Shown: positions 35,335 through 46,541 of the stretch, in pieces
How the letters are laid out: each line of letters starts with the position of its first letter
Numbering within the stretch: the first letter of the stretch is position 1
Source of the DNA: Sphingomonas alba
GTDB taxonomy: Bacteria; Pseudomonadota; Alphaproteobacteria; Sphingomonadales; Sphingomonadaceae
Direction of reading: 5' to 3'
DNA length: 64,000 nt
NCBI RefSeq assembly: GCF_023516555.1
Contig: NZ_JAMGBD010000002.1
Span: 62,001-126,000 of the forward strand
The notes under the pieces: generated by a model
Seen by the model: only the letters and a program-made list of their open reading frames with translations
Databases searched by the model: none
Told to the model about the DNA's origin: nothing
Program-made: the position numbers and the translations under genes

Positions 35335-37368
35335 CTACCAAAGGCGGACGCGCTTCTCCGGCGGAATGTAGAACTTCGAGTCCGGACCAACCTTGAACGC
35401 TTCGTACCAGGCGTCGAGGTTCCGGAGCGGCCCGATGATGCGATAGCGGCGCGGGCTGTGCGGGTCGGTCGCGACCTGGCTCTTGATCGCTTCCTCGCGC
35501 TGCTTGCCGCGCCAAGCCTGGGCGAAGGACAGGAAGAAGCGCTGTGGTCCCGTAAGGCCGTCGATCACCGGCGCCGGCTTGCCATTGAGCGACATCTTGT
35601 AAGCCTCATAAGCGACCTCCAGTCCTGACATGTCGCCGATATTCTCGCCCATGGTCAGCGTGCCGTTGATGAACACGCCGGGCGCGGCCTCATAGGACGA
35701 ATATTGCTTTCCGAGGGCATCGGTCAGCGCGGTGAATCGCTTGGCATCGTCGGCGGTCCACCAGTCGCGGACCGCGCCGGTCTCGTCGATCTTGCGGCCC
35801 TGGTCGTCGAAGCCGTGCATGATCTCATGGCCGATGATTGCACCGGCGGCGCCGTAATTGACGGCTGCATCGGCGGTCGGGTCGAAGAAAGGCGGCTGCA
35901 GGATACCGGCCGGGAAGACGATCTTGTTTTCCAGCCCGCCGTTATAGGCATCGACGGTGGCCGGGCTCATCGCCCACTTCTTGCGGTCGACCGGCTTGTT
36001 GAGGTCCTCGAGCGCATAGGCCCACTCGAAGGCTGCGCTCCGCTGGATGTTGCCGAACAAATCATCCGGCTTCATCACGAGTTTCGAATAGTCGCGAAAC
36101 TTGTCGGGATAGCCGACCATCACGTCCATCTTGGCAAGCTTGGTCAGCGCGGCCTGCTTGGTCGCCGCCCCCATCCAGCTGTTGCCCTGAATGCGCTTGG
36201 CCGCGGCCTTCTTCAGGTTCGCGACCAGCTCTTCCATCATGGTCTTGGACTGGGCCGGGAAATATTGGTCGACGTAGGTCTTGCCGAGCAGCTCACCCAA
36301 GCGGCCATCGACTTCACCGATGCCGCGCCGCCAGCGGGGCCGCAGCTCCTTGGCGCCGGTTAGCGTCTTCACATAGGTAAAGCGGCTGTCGACGAAGCGC
36401 TTTGAAAGATAGGGCGACGCATCGTTGGCGACCTTGAACCTCTCCCAGGCCTTCAGGGTCTCAAGCGGCGTCTTGTCGTAAAGCGCCGCGACCGCCTTCA
36501 ACGCCGTATTGTCACCAACGATGAAACGCGGCGACAGGGCACCGACCGATCCCAGATACTGGCCCCAATTGATTTGCGGCGCATAAGCCTGCAGTTCGGT
36601 CAGCGTCATCGGGTTGTTGAGCTTCTGGATGTCGCGCAGGTCCGTCTGCGGCCAGGAGACTTTGGCGATCTCGGTCTCGAACGCCAGCACCATGTCCGCC
36701 GTCGCCGAAGCATCGGCGACACCCGTCATTTCGAAGATGCGCTGCATATAGGCGCGATAGGCGTCCCGTTGCGGCTTGTACTTGTCGAGCAGGTAATAAT
36801 CCCGGTCGGGCATCCCCATACCGTTCGAGTAAACGCCGGAGACGTTCACCTTCGGATTATTGGGGTCCGGCAGCGGGCCCGAGGCGAACAGAGTCGAACC
36901 GTAATTGGTGAACGTACCCGCCATGTAGCGCGTGAACTCGTCCTTGGTCTTGATCGCGTCGATCTTCGCCAGTTCCGGTTTCAGCGGCGCATCGTCGAGC
37001 TGCTCGAGCCGCGCCTCGTCCATGTAGCTTTTGTAGAAAGCACCAAGCTGGCTGTCGGCGGGCGCGGTCATGACGATGGCGCGCAGCTGCTCCTGGTTGC
37101 GGTCGGCAAGCTCGGAGCCGATGCCGTTCTGAGACTTGTCAGCGGGAATCTCGTTGGTGTCGAGCCAGTGGCCGGCGGCATAGCGTTGGAAATCGTCGCC
37201 CGGCTTCACGCTCGTGTCGCGCGTCGAAAGATCGACACCCCAGGTGCCAAAGTGAACGACTTTCGGCTCGGCCGGCGCCGGCGTTTGCGCCGCGGCCGGC
37301 ACGGTAACGAAGGCGCTGCAAGCAAGAAGAACGGCGCCCAGGCGGACGCGATGCGGACGGTGGATCAT
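35335..37368 (-). CDS. M13 family (neprilysin-like) exported zinc peptidase
   Basis: A 677-aa exported metallopeptidase related to PepO and neprilysin. Signal peptide MIHRPHRVRLGAVLLACSAF; N-terminal M13 domain; the zinc motif HEIMH at residues 514-518, followed by the third ligand in TMGENIGDMSGLEVAYEAY, the substrate-binding NAYY-like pattern replaced by VDAYNGGLENKIVFPAGILQ, and the closing FYIPPEKRVRLW. ATG 37368 has GAGGGG upstream and precedes the signal peptide; a longer frame adds an unrelated leader. Third exported peptidase in an 9-kb stretch. Confidence 0.94.
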   Translation of the reverse strand: MIHRPHRVRLGAVLLACSAFVTVPAAAQTPAPAEPKVVHFGTWGVDLSTRDTSVKPGDDFQRYAAGHWLDTNEIPADKSQNGIGSELADRNQEQLRAIVMTAPADSQLGAFYKSYMDEARLEQLDDAPLKPELAKIDAIKTKDEFTRYMAGTFTNYGSTLFASGPLPDPNNPKVNVSGVYSNGMGMPDRDYYLLDKYKPQRDAYRAYMQRIFEMTGVADASATADMVLAFETEIAKVSWPQTDLRDIQKLNNPMTLTELQAYAPQINWGQYLGSVGALSPRFIVGDNTALKAVAALYDKTPLETLKAWERFKVANDASPYLSKRFVDSRFTYVKTLTGAKELRPRWRRGIGEVDGRLGELLGKTYVDQYFPAQSKTMMEELVANLKKAAAKRIQGNSWMGAATKQAALTKLAKMDVMVGYPDKFRDYSKLVMKPDDLFGNIQRSAAFEWAYALEDLNKPVDRKKWAMSPATVDAYNGGLENKIVFPAGILQPPFFDPTADAAVNYGAAGAIIGHEIMHGFDDQGRKIDETGAVRDWWTADDAKRFTALTDALGKQYSSYEAAPGVFINGTLTMGENIGDMSGLEVAYEAYKMSLNGKPAPVIDGLTGPQRFFLSFAQAWRGKQREEAIKSQVATDPHSPRRYRIIGPLRNLDAWYEAFKVGPDSKFYIPPEKRVRLW

Positions 37369-37474
37369 GATCTGCCCCTCAAATCCTTGATTTGCTGAGG
37401 CTAGTTCGGCGTTCTCACGAACGCCAGCCACCCCTCATCGACGAAGGCGCATCTCGGGTCGATAAGTTGCAAGA

Positions 37475-39298
37475 TCAGGCTGCCGAAGGCTTCGGCTTGG
37501 CCTTCAGCGCTGCGACGGCCTTTTCGAGCGCCTCAAAACGCCGCTCATAGCCGGCTTCGCGTTCGGAGCGGGTCAGCGCGACCTGAACGGCGCGCGCGAC
37601 AGGCTCGGCGATTGCCTCCAGCGCATCTAACTCGGACTTGCCGAACATGCTGCCATCTGGCCGGGCACCGAGCAGAAGCCAGCCTACGCGGCCATGGCCT
37701 TCGGCCTCCAAAGGTACGCGTACGGGGAAGGTGTCGTCCGAAGGATCGCAATCCACGCCGTCATGGGCGGCAGGCGCCCAACTCCGCCACCACTGACCGG
37801 CCTCACTCGCGGGAATTTCGCGGGCGTCGATCACCTCGTCTCCGGCCACCAGCGCCGCCCGGCTAGCCCTAGCGCCCTCCACGACACTATCGAGAGTCGC
37901 GGCAGCAATCTGCGGAACGCCTGAGGTTTCCCGCAAATCCCCGACCAGCGCCGGAAGGCCATGACGTAGCCGGAAAAGTCCCTTCTGGAATCGGCGCTCG
38001 GCCCAGCGCTGGGCACGGTTGTGCATGGGCGCGATTGCCACCGCAGCCAGCGCCGCGCCGATGCCGCCCGCAAGACCGCCAAGGTTCTGCCCAAGATACT
38101 GCTGACCAAGCAGTTCGATGATCTTCTGGCTGGCGGCGAACAAGGCGACAAAGCCGATCGTCAGCACAGCATAAGCGGCCGAACGTCCTATGACGGCGTC
38201 CGCATCATAAAGGCGGTAACGCAGGATCGAGACAATCAGCCCAAGCGCCATCACGCAGAACGTAGCGGACAACAACGGGCCGAAGATTGCGTATTGCCAC
38301 GTCACCCATCGTGGGTCGTGGGCCTGCCAAGCCGCCGCCGCAATCTGCCCCAGCAGTAGGGCGCCCATCAGGACCATTCCCGCCACGAGGCCCAGAAACG
38401 CCCAGCGCAGCTGGAGACGCTCCATTCCAGGTCCAACCGCCCGATAGCGGCTGACGAGAACGACCAGCGCCGACACGACAACCACCAAGCCGACGATGGG
38501 CGAGTCCACCAGAAAGGCCGGGATCAGAACCACGAACGGAATGGAAGTCCAGCGTGGCTCGAACCTGCCGGACGGGAATGCGAATAGGGCGACGAAAAGC
38601 AGGGCCGTGGCTACTGCTCCAATGATGTTCAGGGCATCGACCCCAATTCCGAGCATATCGCCGTTTGTTGCGATTCCGGCAAAGAGCAGGAACGACAGCG
38701 ACAGAGCGGCCGGAACAGCCTCGCTTCGGCGCCTCAAGAACAACAAGATTGCCGCCGGGATGAACAATGCAGGTCTCAACAACGATCCGGCAATCGCCAG
38801 CGTCCTCGCTACGGGAAAGCTTACACCTGCCTCTCGAAACCTCTCACGCTCGAACGCCATGCTACGACGAAGCCGGATGTCGAAGATCCGACCGTCCGGC
38901 TTGCGAATCGCGAAGATGGTCGGTGATCCGTCTGGCTTTAGCACATGGTCTCTGGCTTCCGCTCGAGCCGCAGTCCGGGGGACCGCCCATCCGTCGATGG
39001 CGATCACATAATCCCCGGCCTCAAGTCCGCTCGCGCGAGCGGATGGAGATAAGACACTGTCCACATTGAGTCCGCGTGAATCCTCGGTGGTCGAGAAACC
39101 ATAGGCCGACCACATCGTGGGCGTCGTAATGCTAACGTAGGCTCCCTTCGTCGCGCCGAGTATCGAAAGGGGAAGGACGACAGCCCAAACAATCGTATAA
39201 AGCGTGAGCCACTTGCCATTGAGGTTCGGCAGGCGCTCAGGAAGCCGCAAACGCCACTTGCGGCTAGGGACCTGGCCATCTCTGGTCGCAGCATCCAT
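37475..39298 (-). CDS. PDZ / multi-TM / GAF-like sensor protein lacking a kinase domain
   Basis: A 607-aa integral membrane protein. Order: cytoplasmic leader, TM1 (about 33-52), a PDZ-like domain outside (SRGLNVDSVLSPSARASGLEAGDYVIAI, i.e. the carboxylate-binding and GLxxGD elements), then about eight TM helices (about 165-410), then a soluble domain (about 430-580) resembling the GAF region of membrane histidine kinases (MHNRAQRWAERRFQKGLFRL and FGKSELDALEAIAEPVARAV), ending in a short coiled coil. No DHp His box or ATPase N/G boxes follow. ATG 39298 has GAGGGGGT upstream. Function not recognised; signal relay to another protein is inference. Confidence 0.8.
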   Translation of the reverse strand: MDAATRDGQVPSRKWRLRLPERLPNLNGKWLTLYTIVWAVVLPLSILGATKGAYVSITTPTMWSAYGFSTTEDSRGLNVDSVLSPSARASGLEAGDYVIAIDGWAVPRTAARAEARDHVLKPDGSPTIFAIRKPDGRIFDIRLRRSMAFERERFREAGVSFPVARTLAIAGSLLRPALFIPAAILLFLRRRSEAVPAALSLSFLLFAGIATNGDMLGIGVDALNIIGAVATALLFVALFAFPSGRFEPRWTSIPFVVLIPAFLVDSPIVGLVVVVSALVVLVSRYRAVGPGMERLQLRWAFLGLVAGMVLMGALLLGQIAAAAWQAHDPRWVTWQYAIFGPLLSATFCVMALGLIVSILRYRLYDADAVIGRSAAYAVLTIGFVALFAASQKIIELLGQQYLGQNLGGLAGGIGAALAAVAIAPMHNRAQRWAERRFQKGLFRLRHGLPALVGDLRETSGVPQIAAATLDSVVEGARASRAALVAGDEVIDAREIPASEAGQWWRSWAPAAHDGVDCDPSDDTFPVRVPLEAEGHGRVGWLLLGARPDGSMFGKSELDALEAIAEPVARAVQVALTRSEREAGYERRFEALEKAVAALKAKPKPSAA

Positions 39299-39422
39299 AC
39301 GCACCCCCTCGGTCGCGTAGATTACAGCAACCTATGTCGATGCCAAAGGCTGGCAATTTCACCGCCGCGAACCCACATGCTCACAAGTCGCGTTGACCGC
39401 CTGTGCGCCCTCGCGTAGATAA

Positions 39423-39437
39423 GAACATAAACGGAAC
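39423..39437 (+). promoter_or_regulatory. LexA (SOS) box upstream of uvrA
   Basis: GAAC-ATAAACG-GAAC is an exact match to the alphaproteobacterial SOS box GTTC-N7-GTTC read on the other strand. It ends 12 bases before the uvrA ATG, where repressor would block initiation. Direct half-sites with seven-base spacing are specific to alphaproteobacterial LexA. Confidence 0.85.
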
Positions 39438-39449
39438 GAAATCCATCCG

Positions 39450-42467
<3,018 letters not shown>

Positions 42468-42479
42468 TCGCCAGCCAAA

Positions 42480-42890
42480 ATGCCTCGCCGCCGCGATCCG
42501 AACTTCACCACCGGCGTCACCTGCCGCTTCTGCGGCGAGCTCGTGCCGTGGGGGACGATCCTGCGCGTCATCCGCGTCGATCCCGACACGCCCGGCTTCA
42601 TGCTCCAGGAAAGCGCCTGCCACACCGACTGCCTGCGCAAGGTCGTGCGGCCCGAGGTCGAGCTCAACTTCCCCCGCCACTGGAACGGCCGCGCGCCCTA
42701 TCTCGACGACAGCGCCGACATCGACGGCAAGCCCTGCGCCATGTGCGCGAAGGCCATCGACCCCGCGAAGCTCGTCCGCCTCCGCATCCAGAAGCCTGCC
42801 GGCCGGATAAAGAAGCCCGAGTTCGACGAGCAAAGCCTGCCCGTCCACTTCGACTGCCTTGCCACCGTCAGCACCTCGAAATTCGGCTAG
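42480..42890 (+). CDS. Tandem zinc-finger protein of unknown function, downstream of uvrA
   Basis: A 136-aa basic, soluble protein with two copies of Cys-x2-Cys...His-x2-Cys: C15-C18/H48-C51 (CRFCGELV...CHTDC) and C86-C89/H123-C126 (CAMCAKAI...HFDC), separated by a hydrophobic linker. I know no named family for this pair. It starts 12 bases after the uvrA stop, so it very probably shares the SOS promoter. A DNA-repair or DNA-binding role is inferred from position and fold only. Convergent with the small monooxygenase-like gene at 42892. Confidence 0.8.
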   Translation: MPRRRDPNFTTGVTCRFCGELVPWGTILRVIRVDPDTPGFMLQESACHTDCLRKVVRPEVELNFPRHWNGRAPYLDDSADIDGKPCAMCAKAIDPAKLVRLRIQKPAGRIKKPEFDEQSLPVHFDCLATVSTSKFG

Positions 42891-42891
42891 G

Positions 42892-43173
42892 CTACTTCAG
42901 CTCCATCACCACCGGCCCTGACACCGGGTCCGTGTCGCCGTCCAGGCAATCGCGGAAGCTGTCGAGGGTCGCGATCATGTGCGGGCGAGCGGCGGCCATG
43001 GCGTCCATGTCGTCCCACTCGCCGATGATGCAGTAGGACCCCTCGCCCGTCTTGATGAGGTTGGCGCTGCGCATCCCGGGCCAGCTGCCACGGTCGACGG
43101 CGGCATGCGCATCCAGGAATTCCTGGTCGCGGCCCGGCTTCACTTTGAAACGAACGGCGTTGAAGGCTGTCAT
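42892..43173 (-). CDS. Antibiotic biosynthesis monooxygenase (ABM) domain protein
   Basis: A 93-aa ferredoxin-like dimeric alpha/beta-barrel domain: FNAVRFKVKPGRDQEFLDAH, SANLIKTGEGSYCIIGEWDD, then MAAARPHMIATLDSFRDCL. The family covers quinol monooxygenases (YgiN) and many uncharacterised proteins. ATG 43173 has GGAGGAGTCGC upstream; longer frames lack this. No cofactor residues can be assigned, so an enzymatic role is not certain. Confidence 0.82.
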   Translation of the reverse strand: MTAFNAVRFKVKPGRDQEFLDAHAAVDRGSWPGMRSANLIKTGEGSYCIIGEWDDMDAMAAARPHMIATLDSFRDCLDGDTDPVSGPVVMELK

Positions 43174-43275
43174 CTTGCGACTCCTCCGCTTTATGAAGCC
43201 GCCGCTTATGCTCCCTTTCTTGGCGGGCTGAACAGGCGTATTCGCGGGACTGCCGAACCAGTTATGGAGCCTGTC

Positions 43276-43767
43276 ATGCGCCCATTGAGCTTCGCACTTC
43301 ACGCCGTCCTCGCCGCCGCCATCGCTGCGCTCGCGGCTTCCGCCGCCGCGGCCGCCTCATCCGATTATTTACTGACGCTTCCGCCCGGCAAGGGCGAGGT
43401 CGCTGGCGGCAAGGGGCAGGAGGTCACGGTCAAGACGTTTGGCTGGGGGACCCATGCGGGCCATTCCATGCTCGGCACCTCGGACAAGGCATCCGCCGGC
43501 AGCGCCGCCTACGGCAGCATGGGCCGCGGGCTCGATATCGCCATGGTTGACGGCCAGCCGGCGGCCGGGCCGGGCGTGTTGATGGTGGAGGGCAGCTTTC
43601 CCGGCTGCACGGTCGGCAAGCGCTATGCCGGCGCGCAATTCGCCGGGGGCGCCAGTCGCTACGAACTGAAGGACGTCGTCATCTCGAACTGCGCGGCCGA
43701 TGGCGTGTCGCTCGACTATGCCAAGGTGACGGTGAAGGGCTGGAACCCGGAGCCGAAGCAGGACTAA
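43276..43767 (+). CDS. Exported protein, possibly Hcp-like beta-barrel fold
   Basis: A 163-aa product with a signal peptide (MRPLSFALHAVLAAAIAALA, then ASAAAAASS). The mature part is beta-rich: GQEVTVKTFGWGTHAGHSML, a glycine-rich middle, then YELKDVVISNCAADGVSLDY and AKVTVKGWNP. The final strand pattern recalls the Hcp tube family (LSLNFTKIEW-type end), but the signal peptide and lack of any other type VI secretion gene argue against a secretion tube. ATG 43276 has GGAG six bases upstream and is preferred to ATG 43264. Family uncertain. Confidence 0.65.
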   Translation: MRPLSFALHAVLAAAIAALAASAAAAASSDYLLTLPPGKGEVAGGKGQEVTVKTFGWGTHAGHSMLGTSDKASAGSAAYGSMGRGLDIAMVDGQPAAGPGVLMVEGSFPGCTVGKRYAGAQFAGGASRYELKDVVISNCAADGVSLDYAKVTVKGWNPEPKQD

Positions 43768-43839
43768 AGTCGGCCCGGCTGGACAAGCGGCGCGCGGAGG
43801 TGAATCCTTCGGTGTTTGGCCGATGACGAGAGACGAAGG

Positions 43840-44661
43840 ATGCCCCGCACGAGTAAAGCGTACGCGCTGAAGGTCTTTGCCGCTGTCCTGCTGGCCGTCG
43901 CGCCTTTGGCCCCGGCCCTGGCTGCGGGCCCTGAGCTCGCTGCACGCCCGCCCGTGACGGCAATCGCCAACGGCGACGCGCGCAGCGGCGTGCTGCAGCT
44001 TGCGGGCGGCGCTTACGCCTATCTTCCCAAGGGCCACACGTCCGCGCCCGCGCCGGTCCTTGTCGCACTGCACGGGGCCGGCGGGCAGGCGAGCGACACG
44101 CTCACCTCGTTCCGCGACCTCGCCGACGCCAACGGCATCGTCCTGCTCATCCCGCAGTCCATCAAGGGGACGTGGGACATGATCGAGGACCTGAGCAGCC
44201 GCCTCGGGCTCGAGATGAATGTGCAGCCGCGCTACGGCAAGGATTTAAAGGCGCTCGACGCGGCGCTGGCCGACCTTTTCACCAAGGTCGCGGTCGACCC
44301 GAAGCAAATCGGCATCATGGGCTTTTCGGACGGCGCGACTTACGCATTGTCTGTCGGCACGGCGAACCCGGACCTGTTCAAGCGCGTCATCGCCTTTTCC
44401 GCCGGGCCGGCCTTCCTCGGCAAGTCGGCGCCTGACCAATATGTCTTCATCAGCCACGGCGAGGAGGACAAGGTCCTGTCCTTCACCAATGCGCGCGGCT
44501 TCGCGTCGAGGCTCCGCGTCCGCCACGTCCCAGTCGAGTTCGAAAAATTCACCGGCGGCCACGAAGTGCCAAAGGCCATCAAGGAAAAGGCCTTCGCCTT
44601 CTTCCGCGACCCCGCCGCGGCGACGGCCGCTGCCGGGCCGGACGGCACCAGCGGGAAGTGA
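43840..44661 (+). CDS. Exported alpha/beta hydrolase (esterase/PHB-depolymerase-like)
   Basis: A 273-aa hydrolase with signal peptide (SKAYALKVFAAVLLAVAPLA). Core: PVLVALHGAGGQASDTLTSF (oxyanion region), nucleophile elbow GIMGFSDGATYALSVG, the acid in FISHGEEDKVLSF and the His in TGGHEVPKAIKEKAFAFF. The LHGAGG and GFSDG motifs match polyhydroxybutyrate depolymerase/phospholipase-like esterases. It abuts the convergent OmpA-SodC gene with no gap. Substrate unknown. Confidence 0.83.
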   Translation: MPRTSKAYALKVFAAVLLAVAPLAPALAAGPELAARPPVTAIANGDARSGVLQLAGGAYAYLPKGHTSAPAPVLVALHGAGGQASDTLTSFRDLADANGIVLLIPQSIKGTWDMIEDLSSRLGLEMNVQPRYGKDLKALDAALADLFTKVAVDPKQIGIMGFSDGATYALSVGTANPDLFKRVIAFSAGPAFLGKSAPDQYVFISHGEEDKVLSFTNARGFASRLRVRHVPVEFEKFTGGHEVPKAIKEKAFAFFRDPAAATAAAGPDGTSGK

Positions 44662-45477
44662 TCAGCGGGTAAAGGGCGCGCAGGCGATCCGCGCGCCGCT
44701 ATTGCCGGCCGGGTCGGTCTTGTTGTCTACCGGCCCCGCATGAATGACGACCGCGCCGCCATCGGCGTCGATGAAGCCATCCGGAACCGTCAGGGTCACG
44801 CTGCCTTTCCCATCCGCGCCGACATCCAGGTTCGGCAGGTCCCCCAAATGTGGGCCTTCCGCATTCTCGGTCCCATGCTTGCGATTGGTCGGGTTCCAGT
44901 GCGGCCCGGCGCTGGCGAAATCCGGCCCCTGGCATAGGCCGACCGCATGGAGGTGAAGGCCGTGCGGTCCAGGCGCCAGTCCGGTTGCCGCGATCGTCAA
45001 CTCATTGCCGTTCAGCGTCGCCGTTCCCGCCGGTGATCCATCCCCACGCACCAATGGCGCAGCCACCGCCGCAACCGGCGCCATCCCGCCGGCAAAGCTG
45101 ATTTCGGCGCGCCGGTTCTGGACTTCGCGCACGCCATCCTCGGTCGGCACGATCGGCTCGCTTTCGCCATAGGCGACCAGGACGATCGCCTCGGCGGGAA
45201 TCCCGTGGCCGACAAGATAATCCATGACGGCCTTCGCCCGCTTCTTGGACGCGGTCAGATTGTAGGCCGAAGATCCCGACCGATCGGTATAGCCCGCGAC
45301 CCGGACACCCTGCGGCCGTTGCTGTTGATACGCGGTGACGACCTCGCTCAGGATCGTCTGTGCGTCGCGGGTCAGTTCCGGCTTGCCCCAATCGAAGAAG
45401 ATGCGGAACGGCTGCGATTGTGCTGCGGCGGGCGCGGCGAGGCCCGCAAGCGCGACGAAAAGAACCGGAAGACGCAT
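44662..45477 (-). CDS. OmpA domain - Cu/Zn superoxide dismutase fusion protein
   Basis: A 271-aa periplasmic protein with signal peptide (1-20), an OmpA-like peptidoglycan-binding domain (~22-130; RIFFDWGKPELTRDAQTIL, GYTDRSG with Asp65, and the Arg80 of SKKRAKAVMDY), and a SodC domain (~140-271). All metal ligands are in place: Cu His175, His177, His193, His246; Zn His193, His201, His210, Asp213; disulfide Cys182-Cys266 and active-site Arg263. So it should turn superoxide into hydrogen peroxide while anchored to the cell wall. A normal SodC has no OmpA domain. The fusion is uninterrupted in one frame, with Met132 and Pro/Ala linker between the domains. Confidence 0.9.
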   Translation of the reverse strand: MRLPVLFVALAGLAAPAAAQSQPFRIFFDWGKPELTRDAQTILSEVVTAYQQQRPQGVRVAGYTDRSGSSAYNLTASKKRAKAVMDYLVGHGIPAEAIVLVAYGESEPIVPTEDGVREVQNRRAEISFAGGMAPVAAVAAPLVRGDGSPAGTATLNGNELTIAATGLAPGPHGLHLHAVGLCQGPDFASAGPHWNPTNRKHGTENAEGPHLGDLPNLDVGADGKGSVTLTVPDGFIDADGGAVVIHAGPVDNKTDPAGNSGARIACAPFTR

Positions 45478-45530
45478 GGCACTGCTCCGCTTGTTGGCAT
45501 GCGCTCCTTAGCCGCGCCGAAAGGCCCCGC

Positions 45531-45626
45531 CTAGGGATCGATCAGCCCGTGAGTCCTTAGCCGCGACAGGATGGCTGCAATCGCCGCGCGAGCCTCCGCA
45601 TCGACGTTTATGCCGCCCGCATTCAC
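45531..45626 (-). CDS. Short peptide gene, copy of a phage/GTA tail protein C-terminus (DUF2793-like)
   Basis: A 31-aa frame (GTG 45626 to TAG 45531) with AAGGA just upstream. Its end, DAEARAAIAAILSRLRTHGL, matches the ending I recall for DUF2793 proteins from gene-transfer-agent tail clusters, and it is related to the other copy at 46542-46640. Probably a fragment left by deletion of the tail gene rather than a functional peptide, although it keeps a start and a ribosome site. Confidence 0.45.
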   Translation of the reverse strand: MNAGGINVDAEARAAIAAILSRLRTHGLIDP

Positions 45627-45648
45627 TCATCCTTGAAATTGACAAGAT

Positions 45649-45780
45649 TCAGCGCGGCTCGGGCACGATCGTGCGATCGGGAACCGCCGTGAAGATGCGC
45701 TTGGGCGGCAGCTTCTTGCTGCTTTCCTTGGTCACTTCGGAAACGCTGGAGTCGGCCAGCGAGAAGGCTGAGATGCTCAT
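45649..45780 (-). CDS. Hypothetical 43-aa peptide
   Basis: A frame from ATG 45780 to TGA 45649 encoding MSISAFSLADSSVSEVTKES followed by SKKLPPKRIFTAVPDRTIVP. GAGGAAA lies about ten bases before ATG, on the region shared with the divergent formyltransferase gene. The sequence is rich in Ser, Lys and Pro with no Cys and no membrane segment. No family recognised. It could be translated; the next peptide gene (45531) starts 23 bases later. Confidence 0.4.
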   Translation of the reverse strand: MSISAFSLADSSVSEVTKESSKKLPPKRIFTAVPDRTIVPEPR

Positions 45781-45839
45781 GGTACCATTTCCTCGCTTCT
45801 GACTTCCGATGCCTTGGGGCATGCGCTAGGCTTGGCGGG

Positions 45840-46535
45840 ATGCGCCCGATCCTGTTCTTCTCCGACAATCGAGCGATCTTCGACGGGCTGAAATCCTATC
45901 TGGCGGACAAGGACTGGCCGCATGATTTTGGCTGCTCGCCGGGAAGCGGGCTTGCCCGCGAAATTCGAATTCGTGACGTCGCCGACGATCTTGGCCGGCA
46001 ATACGGGCTCATCGTCTCCGCCCATTGCAAACAGCTCTTCCCCGCGTCCCTGGTTCGGGCCGTCCCCTGTGTGAACCTGCACCCCGGCTTCAATCCCGAT
46101 ACGCGCGGCTGGTATCCCCAAAGCTTTGCGCTCGCTCGCGGCCTAAAGGTCGGCTTCACGGTTCATTTCATGGACGACCAGATCGACCACGGGCCGATCA
46201 TCCTCCAACGCGAGATCAAGGCCCGACCTGAAGACACGTCCAAGACACTTTACGACCGCATCCTCGCGGCGGAGGTCGCTTCCTTCGGCGACTGGCTGCC
46301 CAAGCTGCTCGACGGGACCTGCACTGTAGAGCTGCCTCTCGATGCCGGCAATTATCATTCGCGTGCCGATTTCGACGCTTTGTGCGAGTTCGACCTCGAC
46401 GAAATCGGCACGTTCCGCGACTTCTACAATCGTTTGCGAGCGACCAGCTTCGCTCCCTTCCGGAATGCCTGGTTCCGGGATCTTGAAACCGGAAAGCGCA
46501 TCTTTCTCCGGCTCGATGTCGAGACAGAAGACTAG
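45840..46535 (+). CDS. Sugar N-formyltransferase (dTDP-4-amino-4,6-dideoxyglucose type)
   Basis: A 231-aa transferase using N10-formyl-tetrahydrofolate to formylate an amino sugar, like WbtJ, VioF and QdtF. The catalytic triad Asn79-His81-Asp116 is visible in CVNLHPGFNPDTRGWYPQSF and MDDQIDHGPIILQREI; the C-terminal YHSRADFDALCEFDLDEIGT is the subfamily's own segment. No sugar-nucleotide, aminotransferase or O-antigen gene is nearby, so it is an orphan. It sits inside the remains of a GTA cluster, on the opposite strand to them. Confidence 0.83.
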   Translation: MRPILFFSDNRAIFDGLKSYLADKDWPHDFGCSPGSGLAREIRIRDVADDLGRQYGLIVSAHCKQLFPASLVRAVPCVNLHPGFNPDTRGWYPQSFALARGLKVGFTVHFMDDQIDHGPIILQREIKARPEDTSKTLYDRILAAEVASFGDWLPKLLDGTCTVELPLDAGNYHSRADFDALCEFDLDEIGTFRDFYNRLRATSFAPFRNAWFRDLETGKRIFLRLDVETED

Positions 46536-46541
46536 GCCGGC

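Noticed and set aside
43276-43767. Type VI secretion Hcp protein
   Set aside because: Only the last strand pattern fits; a signal peptide is present and no other T6SS gene is nearby.
45623-45868. 81-codon minus-strand frame overlapping the 43-aa peptide
   Set aside because: Runs antisense into the formyltransferase start and lacks a ribosome site; the 43-aa frame has the better start.
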